Below the pieces are notes generated by a model. It saw nothing but the letters and a program-made list of their open reading frames with translations, had not been told where the DNA came from and ran no database searches. DNA of 64,000 nucleotides from Corythoichthys intestinalis. Lineage: Eukaryota > Chordata > Actinopteri > Syngnathiformes > Syngnathidae. Location: assembly GCF_030265065.1 (NCBI RefSeq), contig NC_080413.1, positions 1,307,001-1,371,000 of the forward strand, written 5' to 3'. Made by a program: the position numbers and the translations under genes. Of the stretch, positions 12,838 through 24,014 are shown one piece after another (within the stretch, counting starts at the first letter, position 1; every line of letters begins with the position of its first letter).

Positions 12838-13722
12838 GTGTTTTCTTTGCTGCTGCTTGCTGCTATCTTCGTCAGTCTAGTCTTTCTGCTTTTTTTTGTA
12901 TTTCCTCTGTGGATCGACAGCACTGGTCTCATATTGTTGAAATTCGCCTCCCCAGACAAGCCGCATGGAAACCTGAACAAAGTGCCGCTCTGCCGATGCT
13001 GCCTCCGCGCGCGCCAAGCGGGAAGGCGGAACTTCGCACGTTCATCTCGGATGTTAACCCTTTGTTCTGACTCCATGTTCCAAAAGTTTGAAAAAGACTC
13101 GCCGAAAGCAGGATGACAATTTATTCATCGACAATGGTCAAAAACAGACGATGGAGGGACAATTCTGGATCCAAAACAAGGCTACATGTTTTCGAGCAGC
13201 AAAATTTGTGTTATCTCAGTGTCCAGTGTTTTTAAGTCTCAAGCGCCTGCTATCAACTTTGTTATCCGGGCCGGCTCTACTTGTTGTCGGACAAAGAGCG
13301 CTTTATCCTTGCAGAATTCATTTGCAAGTTTTGGTGCGTCAATCTTGCTCGTGGCGCACACGTTGGGCTTCTATGATAAGATGGCGTTGTGTATTTATTC
13401 TGCTTCTTTTCATTAAACTATGGTGTGCTATCTATTCTACACTAGGTGTGTCAGATCAGTACAGTCCCACAGTAAATATGAGAAATGATAATATTCCCTG
13501 ATTAATTGTATTCCGTGTGTTCGAGTAATGCAAACAGTTAGACGGTGCCTACGAGAAATGGTACCATTTTTCCATTTCCCCCTTAGGGGCCCCGAAAAGG
13601 TGATTAACGTTACTGTGTCAAGGCCACTGAGTGAAGTCTGCCTAAACTATAGTTAAATGAATGTGTTAGACTAATGCAAACAATTATATGGCGTGTGGGA
13701 GAACGGTACCTTTTCCCTTCAA
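12838..13722 (-). mobile_element. LTR-like repeat (family A) with leader, minus orientation
   Basis: Read on the minus strand, the repeat starts TGAAGGGAAAA at 13722 and runs to about 13045 ('gggttaaca'). A GC-rich leader-like stretch continues to about 12838. It matches 1646-3322 without the nested insertion and carries a polyadenylation-type signal (GAATAAATTGTC) near 13125. No internal protein region is recognisable; this is an old relic of an LTR element. Confidence 0.5.
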
Positions 13723-14106
13723 TATGAAAATGGATCCGATTAGTTGGTCTCTCAGCGCACTTGACGAGATTTTTTCAACAAGACACGGTGCACCACGAGA
13801 GCTGTCTTTCCCAGACGGGACCTTCGCCGCTGGTTATGTAAGATTAATGGGATCACTGGAAGCCAACGTGTCTTACTATCCTGTCCGTGGAAGATATCAA
13901 GGATATTTGGCGGTCGTGGGGTTCCTTCTGCTCGGCTTAGGAGGTGGAAATCAAGGATTAATAAATCATTAAATTAACCACGGATCAAACGGTGCGACTC
14001 AAGGCATTGGAGGATCACGTCGAGGCTCGGATCGAGAACCGGCTCCGTGGACTCACGGTTCGGTCCGAGGAAAGATGGAGAAAAGTGGACGCTACCTTGC
14101 GGCAGG
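13722..14106 (+). other. Unidentified coding-like stretch ending at a splice-donor-like site
   Basis: An open frame (13688-13972, with an ATG at 13725 or 13734) encodes residues such as DPISWSLSALDEIF and RGRYQGYLAVVGFLLLGLGG. It is followed in another frame by an Arg/Glu-rich, coiled-coil-like stretch (KALEDHVEARIENRLRG, RSEERWRKVDATLRQ) that ends at 'cggcag|gtgagg'. I do not recognise the protein. It lies between an LTR-like repeat and a Tc1 relic, so it may be part of a retroelement or a displaced host exon. No function is assigned. Confidence 0.25.
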
Positions 14107-15605
14107 TGAGGAAACCATGATTTTGCCACCACCAAACTTCACTGTTTTGTGGCAAAAGGTGGATTTTTCAGATGAATCTTCCATTGAATTACTCCACAGT
14201 CGCCGCAAATATTGCAGGAGACCTACTGGAGCCTGCATGGATCAGAGATTCACTCAGTGAAGTTTGGTGGTGGCAAAATCATCGTCTGGGGTTACATCCA
14301 GTTTGGGGGTGTGCGAGAGATCTGAAGGGTGGAAGGCAACATAAATAGTCTGAAATATCAACAAATCTTCGCTGCCTCTTACACAGAGGCGTAGCAAGGG
14401 TCCCCAGAGTCCCAGGCAACAAGCAACATGGGGCCCTTCTGAGTACAAACTCGTGCAGTGTATGAACACAAAGGTGGGGGGGTGCGACTGCGCGCTGCGT
14501 GCAGTCATCTTGGCCATAAAAGTGGCGAAAACTAAGCCACTTTACACCGACTCATATGGATGTACTTACATTCGTTCATGGACGCACACATTTTAACAGG
14601 TGGCCGTCCTCTGCTCGAAAATGCGCACCTTACACCTATTTTCGCTCCCAGAATAAGCAGCGCTTGTGACAGAGGACAATAACAGGACTGGTTGGTATGG
14701 GAACGTACGCATACCCAAGGAACCTTCCGAAAAGGAGTATCAAAATTGCTAATAAAATCGTTTAGGATTATTTATGTATTAGGGATATATGTTATGTTTT
14801 TCTTTTGTGTATTCGGCGAGGAATACAATAGACTCAATAATAGACTTTTTTGGAAAAATCCCCATTTCTTTAGGTAGTCACATGAATAATCAACGTAAAA
14901 TCGTGAAACTCAACTTAAAACAACTCGGCAAGGACTTTCCAGAGAGTACTTGTTGAGTCACTCTTTAAACAATAATGCCGTATTAATAGCTGATTGGGCT
15001 TTCTCAAACATGTATAATCTACATGACATGGTTAGTGCTGATTGGGATTGATAACAGAATTGTTAGATAATCTGCCAAATGATTCCATGGTATTGAAACA
15101 CTCCCTACACTTGGCGCTGCGACAGTGCAGTAAGGCTGCGTGTGCTAAATCTGTTGGCCCTCTGGGGGGCCCTGATGGCTGGTGGCCCTAGGCAAATGCC
15201 TGGTTTGCCTAATGGGACGCGCTGCCTCTGCTCTTACATTCCTAACCATAAAAAGGGACAAATTCTGCAGCAGGATGGTGCTCCATCGCATACTTCAATC
15301 TCTACCGCAAAGTTCCTCAAGTCAAAAAAGGTCAAAATCTTCCAGGACTGGCCAGCCCAATCACCAGACATGAACAGGATGAAAGGAAGCGTGGAAGACG
15401 AAACCCAAGAATGTTGATGAACTCTGGGAGGCATGCGAGACTGCTTTCTTTGACGTTCCTGATGACTTCATCAATAAATCGTATGAATCCTTGCCAAAGC
15501 CCATGGAAGTCATACAAAATATTCAATTTAGATCTCAGCACTACTACTTAATTCGCTTATGTTATGTAAGATATTTTGTATTTGAAGTACATTTTTTGTT
15601 CAAAT
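14107..15605 (+). mobile_element. Tc1/mariner relic (CAGTCCCTGACAAAA-type family), interrupted
   Basis: Two parts of one element, 14107-14383 and 15231-15605, are separated by a nested insertion. Transposase-like pieces include GGGKIIVWGYIQ-type sequence at 14262-14310, and 'QDGAPSHTSISTAKFL' and 'DWPAQSPDMN' at 15275-15375. The frame is broken. Relatives are at 30365-30640, 33117-33375 and 37094-38061. Confidence 0.75.
14384..15230. mobile_element. hAT-like element with CAGAGGCG ends nested in Tc1 relic
   Basis: Ends CAGAGGCGTAGC / GCTGCCTCTG, flanked by the perfect 8-bp duplication ctcttaca (14376-14383 and 15231-15238) inside the Tc1 relic. No coding capacity. An end fragment of the same family lies at 17525-17652. 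Confidence 0.85.
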
Positions 15606-15711
15606 TTCACTCTACTTTCTGTAGGCGAAAATTAAAAGAGTAGTTGTGAATGCACCGTTGCTGCAGGAAAATCCACTATCATCATCGAGAAGAACTGTGC
15701 ATACGTGAAAC

Positions 15712-15717
15712 TTTAAT
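15712..15717 (-). terminator. Probable poly(A) signal (ATTAAA) of the MTHFD1-type gene
   Basis: On the minus strand ATTAAA lies 17 nt after the TGA stop codon of the MTHFD1-type gene. It is a common variant signal and the only good one close by. Confidence 0.4.
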
Positions 15718-15733
15718 TTGGTAATGTGCGACG

Positions 15734-18700
15734 TCAGAGGGAGGCGCCGCTCACGTCGGCCAGGACGCGCCGAGCGCTTAGCACTGTGTTCTGTGGCAAA
15801 AAAAAAAAGACAGGGTCAGCGCGGATGCTCGCCGCCATCTTTGTGGTCACAAGTGCCCCGCCCCGCCCACCTGCATCAGCATGGCCACAGTCATTGGCCC
15901 CACCCCTCCCGGAACTGGCGTGATGAATCCGGCCCTCTGATAGGCCGAGGCGTAATGGACGTCGCCGACCACGCGCTTGCCGCTCGGCTTGCTTTTATCT
16001 AGAAAAAAGATTTTAAATGACACGTTATGATTCATCATTGAGTGTTTTTGAAAATTCATCGATGCAGTTTTGAAATATCTTTTGCCCATGAATCTACCTT
16101 TGAACAGTCGCTTGGAAAAAAGTGACGAGTGAAATGATATGAGGCCTCCCATCAAATGCAAATTTATAGAAAATTTCTGTCATTTGTTTGTGCTCGTTTG
16201 TATATGAACAATTCTTTTATAGGTCAGTCTGAGCTCAGCCGGCCTCCCCCCGATTTAAAAATGGCGTCAATCGTTTGTGCTGTAAACAATTTCATTTTAC
16301 CTGAAATGAATCGTGATCGAATCGTCACGTGTCGAATCGCCATGCATCTAATAATCGATTTTTTTAACTCCCTTAATTCTGACTATTCCATAAGAAAGAA
16401 AAGTGTAAATGAATAAAAGAAAAAACTAGGGCTGTCAAAATTATCGCGTTAACGGGCGGTAATTAATTTTTTAAATTAATCACGTTAAAATATTTGACGC
16501 AATTAACGCAAATGCCCCGCTCAGACAGATTTAAATGACAGTACAGTGAAATGCCCACTTGTTGATTCTGTTTTATGGAGTTTTGCCGCCCTCTGCTGCC
16601 GTTTGGGTGCCACTGATTTTATAGGCTTCAGCACCCATGAGCATTGTGTAAGTAATTATTGACATCAACAATGGCGGGCTACTAGTTTATTTTTTGATTG
16701 AAAATTTTGTAAATTTCATTAAAGCGAAAACATTAAGAGGGGTTTTAATATAAAATTTATCTAAGAACTCTAAGAACTACAAGTCTTTCTAGCCATGGAT
16801 CGCTTTAAGAGAATGTTAATAATGTTAATGCCATCCTGTTGATTTATTGTTATAATAAACAAATACAGTGCTTATGTACCGTATGTTGAATGTATATATC
16901 CATCTTGTGTCTTATCTTTCCATTTCAACAATAATTTACAGAAAAATATGGTATATTTTATGGATGGTTTGAATTGCGATTAATTACGATTAATTCATTT
17001 TTAAGCTGTAATTAACTTGATTAAAAATTTTAATCGTTTGACAGCCCTAGAAAAAAACAAATGAAGGGAATACATTTTTAATAAAAAATGATCAAAGAAG
17101 ACAAGCTAATAGTGTAAATGCCACGCCCCCTCAGGATCAAACCCACGCTCACCTGTGATGTAATTGATCCCGCAGTCGATGACGACGCAACCTTCCTTTA
17201 GCCAATCGCCTCGCACCATCTCCGCTCGCCCTGCCCCCACCACCAGGATGTCGGCCGTGGCCACCTGAAGATAGGAAATTGTTCATGTGACTACTTAAAG
17301 AAATGGGTTTTTCATATTCCTTGTTGAATACTCCATAAGAAAAATATAACATAGGTAATTGTTCATGTGACTACTTAAAGAAATGAGTTTTTCGTATTCC
17401 TTGTTGAATACTCTATAAGAAAAATATAACATATATGCATCTAAAATAATCCTAAACAATTTTATTAGCAAATTTGATACTCATTTCGGTTGGTAGTCCA
17501 CCAATCAGTGGTTTTTACGGAATAATTTGAATTTTGTGGGTCGTAGGGCCAATCTGACTACTGTCCAACTGTCCCCCTTACTTGCACACTCTCGAAGGGC
17601 CCCATGTTGCTTGTTGCCTGGGGCCCCCGGGGACCCTTGCTACGCCTCTGCTCTTGGGGTAACAGCTATTAACACCAATTTGATGTAGAGTGCGGCGTAC
17701 GGTCTAAGCACGAACAAGCTGACCCCCCCACCTCTTCAATCTCTGCAACAATGCTGACAGCACTCCTGTAACGACTCACATGACATTTTGGAGGGAAAAT
17801 GACAAGCAGTACTCAATTTGGACATTTAGGGATGTAGTTTCTAAGGGGTGTACTCAATTTTGTTGCCAGGGGTTTAGATATTAATGGCTGTATTTTGAGG
17901 GGAAAAATAAATGAACTCGATTATATAAGCTGCACACAGACTACTTTTCATTGTGTCAAAGTGTCATTTTGTCAGTGTTGTCCCATGAAAAGATATACTT
18001 AAATATCTGCAGAAATGTGCGGGGTGTACTCACTTTTGTGATACACTGTATCTTCCTCACCTGTCGGGGGATGTCCGACGTCTTTGAGTGACAGGTGGTG
18101 ACGGTTGCGTGATTCCACAGCAGCAGGTCGTGCATAGGGGCGCCCACGATTTTACTGCGACCGATCACCACCGCGTGTTTCCCGGCCACGCTCACGCCTG
18201 CGATCAGAGTATTTCAACTTCAATTCAATAAATCGTCCTCCGCTGTCGACGGTTTCGTGGCGTGCGACCTGTCTGCCTGATGAGTTCCATGCATCCGTTG
18301 GGCGTGCAGGGGAGGAAGCAGTTGTTCAACTCCCCTCGAGACAACTTTCCCGCGTTGACGCAACTCAGACTGCGTAGGCGCAAAGCTCAAAACTGACCAT
18401 GGAAAAGAAAATTCAGTGGGAGAGTTGGACCGTCGTTCCCACCTACCCGTCCACGTCTTTGAGCGGCGAGACGGCATCTGTGATCTTCTCTACGTCCACA
18501 CGGTGGATGCAATCCAGAGGGAGTTGCACGATCAGGCCGTGCACCGACGGGTCCTCGTTGACGGACGCGATGGTTCGCAGCAACTGCGAGCGCAAATAAA
18601 ATGGATCGGAAGTCTGCGGGCGTCAACGGTGGCCCGGGAGGACACTGCTAGACGTCTGATCCGTTTGGACCGCAAACAGAAGTTTTTGGCCGCCAAGCCT

Positions 18701-21700
18701 CGCAGTTCAAATGGATAGGAACAAGGGCTGAATTTATGGGGTGCTGGGGGCGCGGCAGCACCTGGGCCTAGGCTTCTAAGGGGGCCCGGTTTGCGGCCTT
18801 AACGGGTGTTGTCAGGCAACGGTAGAGTAAATCAGAATACAGGTAGTCCCCGCCCCCGGGTTACGACGTACCCGACGACTTACGTGATTAGTTTAGCTCA
18901 ATGCCTAGCTAGGACTTCCAACCTCATGGCGAGGACAGTAAAATGATCTATAATACATGTTTTTGGATAGTTATTACAAGATTTATGGGGTATTTAGAGG
19001 AACTTAAAGGGTTAATTCCAATTTACAGTGAAATTCTGGTTTCGTGGCCAGCATAGGAACCCAACTCGTTAGTAACCCGAGGATTACCTGATGACGCGTG
19101 GACAGTGGTGCAGGAAGTGGGGTGCTTTAGCACCCCCTGGTGTTGGGGAGAAAAAGTTTGTTTTTTTTTTGGATAAAAATAAATCAATAAGCCCTGCGAT
19201 TGGCTGGCAACCAGTTCAGGGTGTCCCCTGCCTACTGCCCGTAGTTGGCTGGGATAGGCTCCAGCACCTCCGCGACCCTCGTGAGGAAAAGCGGCATGGA
19301 AAATGAATGAATAAATCAATAAATAAAATATATTTTGGTGGATTAAATATATTCAGTGCTGGTCAAAAGTATTGGTACCCCTGCAATTCTGTCAGATGTA
19401 AATGATTGCAAATACAAATGCTATGGTTGTAATAGCTTCATGTATTTTGCTTGCAATGAAAAGACACAAAAGAGAATGAAAAAAAATTAAATCACTATCT
19501 TTTAACACAAAACTCCAAAAAATGGGCCAGACAAAAGTATTGGCACCCTTTAAGAAAATCATGTGATGCTTCTCTAATTTGTGTCATTAACAGCACCTGT
19601 TGCTTACCTGTGGCACATAACAGGTGGTGGCAATAATTAAATCACACTTGCTGCCAATTAAAATGGATTAAAGTTGACTCAACCTCTGTCCCGTGTCCTT
19701 GCGTGTAGCACATTGAGCATGGAGGAAAAAAAGAAGACCAAAGAACTGTCTGAGGACTTGGGAAGCAAAATTGTGAGGAAGCATGGGTAATCTCAAGGCT
19801 ACAAGTCCATCTCCAAAGACTTGAATGTACCGTGCGCAGTGTCATCAATAAGTGTAAAGCCCATGGTACTGTGGCTGACCTCCTAAGATGGGGATGGAAA
19901 AAATTAATTGACGAGGGATTTCAACGAAAGATTATGCTGTTGGTGGATAGAGAACCTCGACTAACATCCAAACAAGTTGAAGCTGTCCCGCGGTTCGAGG
20001 GTACAACCTGTACTATCCGTCGGCGTCTGAATGAAAAGGGACTTCATGGTAGGATACCCCCGAAGACCCCACACCTGACCCAGAGACATAAAATAGCCAG
20101 GCTGGAGTTTCCCCAAAACTCACCTGAGAAAGCCAAAGACGTTTTAAAAGAATGTTCTCTGGTCAGATGAGACAAAAGTAGAGCTTTTTGGGAAAAAGGC
20201 ATCAACATAGAGTTTACAGGAAAAAAAACAAGGCATTCAAAAAAAAAAGAACACGGTCCACACAGTCAAACATGGCGGAGGTTGCTTTGCTGCTTCTGGC
20301 ACTGGACTGCTTGACCGTGTGCACGGGATTACGAAGTCGGAAGACTATACCAACAAATTTTGAAGCACAATGTAGAGCCCAGTGTGAGAAAGCTGGGTCT
20401 CCTTCAGAGGTCATGGGTTTTCCAGCAGGACTATGACCCAAAACACACTTAAAAAAGCACTGGAGAATAGTTTGGGAGAAAGCACTGGAGACTTCTAAAG
20501 TGGACAGACCTGAATCCCATAGAACACCTGTGGAGAGATCTTCAAATCTCAGAGACCTGGAGCAGTTGGCTGATGAAAAATGGTCCAAAATTCCAGCTGA
20601 GTATTGTAAGAAACTCATTGATGGATACCGGAAGCAGTTGTTCGCAGTTATTTAATCTCAAGATTGTGCTACCAAGTGAGGGTGCCAATTCTTTTGTCTG
20701 GTCCATTTTTGGAGTTTTCTGTGATGTGATCATGATTTATTTTTTTTCATTATCTTTTGTGTTTTGTTCATTGCAAGCAAAATAAATGAAGATATTACTA
20801 CCGAAGCATTTGTAATCGCAATCATTTTCTGGGAGAAATTGAGCAGTATCTGACTGAATTGCAGGGGTGCCAATACTTTTGGCCACCAGTGTATCATCGT
20901 CAGTGGCGCTGAAAGTGTTGGTGCTAAGTCAAATTTGCTTTGTGGAAAATCCACAATTTGCCTCCAAAATTTCAATCAAAATCCATCTGTGAGGGTTGGC
21001 AGTTCCTAGCGGTTCAAGCTGATTGTTTGGCACTAATAGACGTCCAAATTTGGATTCACAGTAGAAGAACGATTGGACGTCTATCATTGTCAATGGCGCT
21101 AAAAAGAAGCATGAGTCCTACCTCTTCCTGCGTCACCGTGTTGGGCAACCTCACATGCGAAGCCTCGATGCCCACCTGCAATAAACGACACCGCATCTGA
21201 GATATGAGTGCATTTAAATCACTCACAGCCAAATGGATTGGACGTCTTTTTCCGTCAATGGCAAAATAATGACCTGACCGAGGAACCGACAATTGAAAAA
21301 ATCAATTCAAATACTTGGTTTGATGGTCGGTCTACTGGCGCCATCTAGCGGCTAACAAGTGAAATGACCGTCAACGCACCTCGGCTGCTGCTTTCAGTTT
21401 ACTGCTGATGTACAAGTTGGAATCTTCTCTGTTTCCCACCTGGAAGCACAAACGCCTGTGACGTCACGACGCCGTTGGATGACGTCAGCGGAGGTACCTG
21501 CAAAACCAGCAGACCAGGGACCACCTTGGCCGTCCTTAAGTGGTCCACCTCTTTCTTCAGCCGCTCCCTCAGCATCCTGACAAGACGGTACATTTATCGT
21601 TCAGTCATATTTAAAGGTCAACCGATATATCGGGCCGAAATTTTCGAGAAAAACCTAATAGAAGAACTTAGCTGTTTGGGTACTAATCTCGAGCGATATA

Positions 21701-22692
21701 TTGGCCGGCTGATATATTGGGCTGATCGATGAACTTTGTTCAAGATTTGGCGATATATATACGTCGTCCTGTAGTGGTTGGCCGTCCAGCGTCAGTCAAT
21801 GTAAACAGTAATGTCAGCTGCTGTGGCTGTGCGCAGCACACCTCAGCAATGGCAGATGGGGTACTTCCGGTCTTTTTCATCGGCTTAGTCAATAATAGAA
21901 TAACTTATGTTCACTGTTTGGGTGATGATCTAAAATGTAAAATGTGATTTTTGCACCACCTAGTGGCCAGTGTTACAATAAGAAAACGAAAAATTGATCC
22001 TCTCATATTGACATTTAAATCATGCGTGTTTTTGATTACCTCATAAAAAATAAAATAATAATAATAATAGTAATTAAAAACAAGCACATTGGTCTTTAAA
22101 TATCAGATTTTTAAAATCGGCTTTAGACCGGAAATTGGCTTAATTTTTTTTATGTACAAATCAGTATCAGCATTTGAAAATCTCGTATCGGTCGACCTGT
22201 CATAATTATATTTTCACTTTTGATTGTATTGAAATCTCAAAATTATTCAAATCAAATATTTTTTTTTCCCTAAATGGAAAGATGAAAAAATATATAGAAT
22301 ACTTAGTGTGCTTTTACTGTTTTGATAGCAATTTTTAGAAACATTTCAAAATATTTTTTCCCATTTTCTTAATTAAAAAACCTTTAAAAACTTTTTCGTG
22401 AAGAAAATGTCAAAGCATTATTGTTTTAATTAAAAATGTATACAAACATAAATTTAAAAAAAATACAGTATTAGAGTGAGTTTGAGTTCAACATTAAATC
22501 AAAAATATTTTTGTGTTGCTAATTTGCTAGTGCATTAACTCACTAGATGCCACTGACGTCACTAGACGTCCAAACCCAGTCCAATGTGGCCGACACTTAC
22601 TTGGAAGTTTGATTCCCGGAGATGACGGTCGCTACGGAGCGTCTTCCTCCGTAGTGACCAAGAGATGTCAGGTGGCGCAAGAGCGTCAACAT
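15734..22692 (-). CDS. MTHFD1-type methylenetetrahydrofolate dehydrogenase/cyclohydrolase, short form, probably mitochondrial
   Basis: Ten exons join in phase: 22601-22692, 21498-21576, 21380-21439, 21122-21175, 18447-18583, 18269-18369, 18061-18197, 17153-17264, 15871-15998, 15734-15790 (318 residues). The enzyme interconverts methylene-, methenyl- and 10-formyl-THF. The body matches the N-terminal domain of MTHFD1. Y67-x3-K71, Q115 and D140 correspond to human catalytic Y52, K56, Q100 and D125. GRSKIVGAP (R188) and HSKT (S212) match the NADP-contacting R173 and S197. The motif [13 protein letters not shown] is intact. MTHFD2-type insertions are absent. Unlike MTHFD1 (about 935 residues), there is no formyl-THF synthetase part: the last exon reads [18 protein letters not shown], then stop. 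The start ([19 protein letters not shown]) has three arginines and no acidic residues, like a mitochondrial presequence. It is convergent with zbtb25, so it is probably an mthfd1 paralogue. The location is inferred. Confidence 0.88.
16427..17049 (-). mobile_element. hAT-type MITE (TAGGGCTGTCAAA family) in mthfd intron
   Basis: Full-length copy in the opposite orientation to the one at 53267, with both TAGGGCTGTCAAA ends. The flanks gaaaaaac and gaaaaaaa are a near-perfect 8-bp duplication. It lies in the intron between the 9th and 8th coding exons and does not touch splice sites. Confidence 0.88.
17770..18049. mobile_element. Tc1-type end fragment
   Basis: The segment ends 'gggtgtactcacttttgtga' + 'tacactgta', the right terminus of a fish Tc1-like family, and 'ggggtgtactcaattttgtt' lies upstream. 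Only the 3' part remains and no transposase is visible. It lies just downstream of the exon at 18061-18197, within the intron. Confidence 0.55.
18840..19090. mobile_element. Short TIR element, CAGGTAGTCCCC end
   Basis: Begins caggtagtcccc after TA and ends 'gaggattacctg'. It is a 251-bp deletion derivative related to 6188-6680. No coding capacity. Confidence 0.6.
19190..19312 (-). repeat. CATT-tailed short repeat, LINE 3'-end-like
   Basis: Inverse copy of the module at 3725-3840 ('ccagttcagggtgtcccctg', 'gctgggataggctccagcac', then an ATGAATGAATAAAT tail). Family not assigned. Confidence 0.5.
19354..20891 (+). mobile_element. Tc1 element (CAGTGCTGGTCAAAAGTATTGG ends), degenerate
   Basis: The ends 'ggtcaaaagtattggtaccc' and 'ggtgccaatacttttggcca' are inverted. 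The body is about 1.5 kb, the usual Tc1 size. Transposase sequence is readable in several frames: an N-terminal helix-turn-helix type region ([13 protein letters not shown] at about 19730; [16 protein letters not shown] at 19838) and later '[19 protein letters not shown]' at about 20090. The frame is broken, so this copy is inactive. A sister copy on the other strand is at 43785-45733. Confidence 0.88.
21612..22198. mobile_element. hAT-like element in mthfd intron 1
   Basis: Inverted ends AGGTCAACCGATATATCGG / TATCGGTCGACCT, flanked by gtcatatt (21604-21611) and gtcataat (22199-22206), a 7-of-8 match to an 8-bp duplication. AT-rich interior; no transposase visible. Confidence 0.7.
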
Positions 22693-23104
22693 GTCTGCAT
22701 GACAGCACATGCATCATCTGTGGAGGAATGTACTCCTCTTTCCACTATTATGGTTTTGTAATAGCGCCCCGCCAACTAAGCGCTACCATTAAAAACTTTC
22801 TGTAGCATGCATCCGTCAATTACAGAGGAGAAGCAATATTTTTCAAAAGTGGAGCGGAGCGGAGCGCAACGTGGCGTCTTACCTGAGAGACCACCGCAAG
22901 TCGGACGTGTGTAATGATTGACCAGTGTGTTTGTGTACAAAAGGTCAGCCGGGAAAGGGCTGAAACATGAAGTTAACTTTTCCTTGAAAGAACTGTAACG
23001 GGCAAAGTCATTTATGTATTGTTAGCTGGCTAATGTATCATAAAAAAACGTACTGTACATAAAGCATTGGAGGAATACATGAGTACATCAAAAATGGTAT
23101 GAAG
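22693..23104. other. Upstream region of the MTHFD1-type gene
   Basis: This is the 5' side of the minus-strand MTHFD1-type gene. On the minus strand a sequence 'ctccacag' just before an ATGATG (22715-22725) could be a 5' UTR splice acceptor. A short GC-rich tract (about 22845-22915, with 'gagcggagcggagcg') may be the promoter or first exon. Nothing else is recognisable. Confidence 0.3.
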
Positions 23105-24014
23105 TCATTCACTGTGAAGGGAATACCATCTTTTCTCGTGTTTACCGATATACTGTTTGTATTACTCTAACACTTAAAATAATCAATCAGGGAATAGTAT
23201 CTTTTCTCATATTTACTGTTTGTATTACTCTAACCCACCCAATACGAAATAAATAGCACTTATACCATAGTTTAAGGAAAAAAAGAATATAGGGCATAAG
23301 AGATACATGACGCCTTCTTATCACAGAAGCCCAACGTATGCATCATGCAACTAAATGACTGAGCAAGATTGACGCTGACACGTCTGCACTACCAACTCTC
23401 GCAGTCAGTTCTCCCGGACAGTCCAGAACAAATGGCGGGACGCCCTGTCCCAACACTGTGAACACCGGAGAACGCCCGATATCCAACTGATAACACGAAT
23501 GATAAGACTTCAAGAGACCCTTTGACGCTGAGGTGCCAAAATCCACAACCCTCGTTGCCCTGACAACAGTAACTCCCAAATCCTCCTGTCCAATCCACAA
23601 ACAGACAATAATCCTAAGCAATGCCCAAACACACCATTCTTCCTGCCCACAGCCCGCCCCGCGAAAGCCTACAAAAGACAAATGTTTAACTAAGCATTGT
23701 CACTTTTTTTTTCTTTCTCCTAAACATTTCATTGACTTGTGATATGGTGACCTTGGATCCTCGCCTGGGTCCCTCTGTACTGTATGATCGCTGTCGACCT
23801 GATTAATTGTCAACTTGTGCTTCGATGCCTTTTTCCAGATTTCAAAATGGAGTCAGTACAAGGAGTTAAGACTAAGGTGAACGTGCGGAGTTTGGCCTTT
23901 TGGCCGGGTTGTTGAAGTCTCGCCAGCCCGGGTCGCTGGACCTGCGCCAGCGCGGGTGCGTTGGTTCAGCTGGCGTGATTCCGGCAGTCTGGCTAAAAGG
24001 TCAGATTGCTTCAA
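23105..24014 (+). mobile_element. LTR-like repeat (family B) with leader
   Basis: Reads 'tgaagggaataccatctttt', 'gaagcccaacgtatgcatc', 'caatccacaaacagacaata' and 'ggagtcagtacaaggag', then a GC-rich leader to about 24014. The same order is present in the plus half of 6775-8880 and, inverted, at 61545-62245. It looks like a single LTR with a little internal leader; no protein. Old relic. Confidence 0.55.

Noticed and set aside
10150-15730. Missing formyl-THF synthetase exons of mthfd1 downstream of the short gene
   Set aside because: I searched the minus strand for conserved synthetase stretches (for example the PGLPTRPCFYDID end and the TPTPLGEGKST loop) and saw none; the region is repeats and the gene has its own stop exon.
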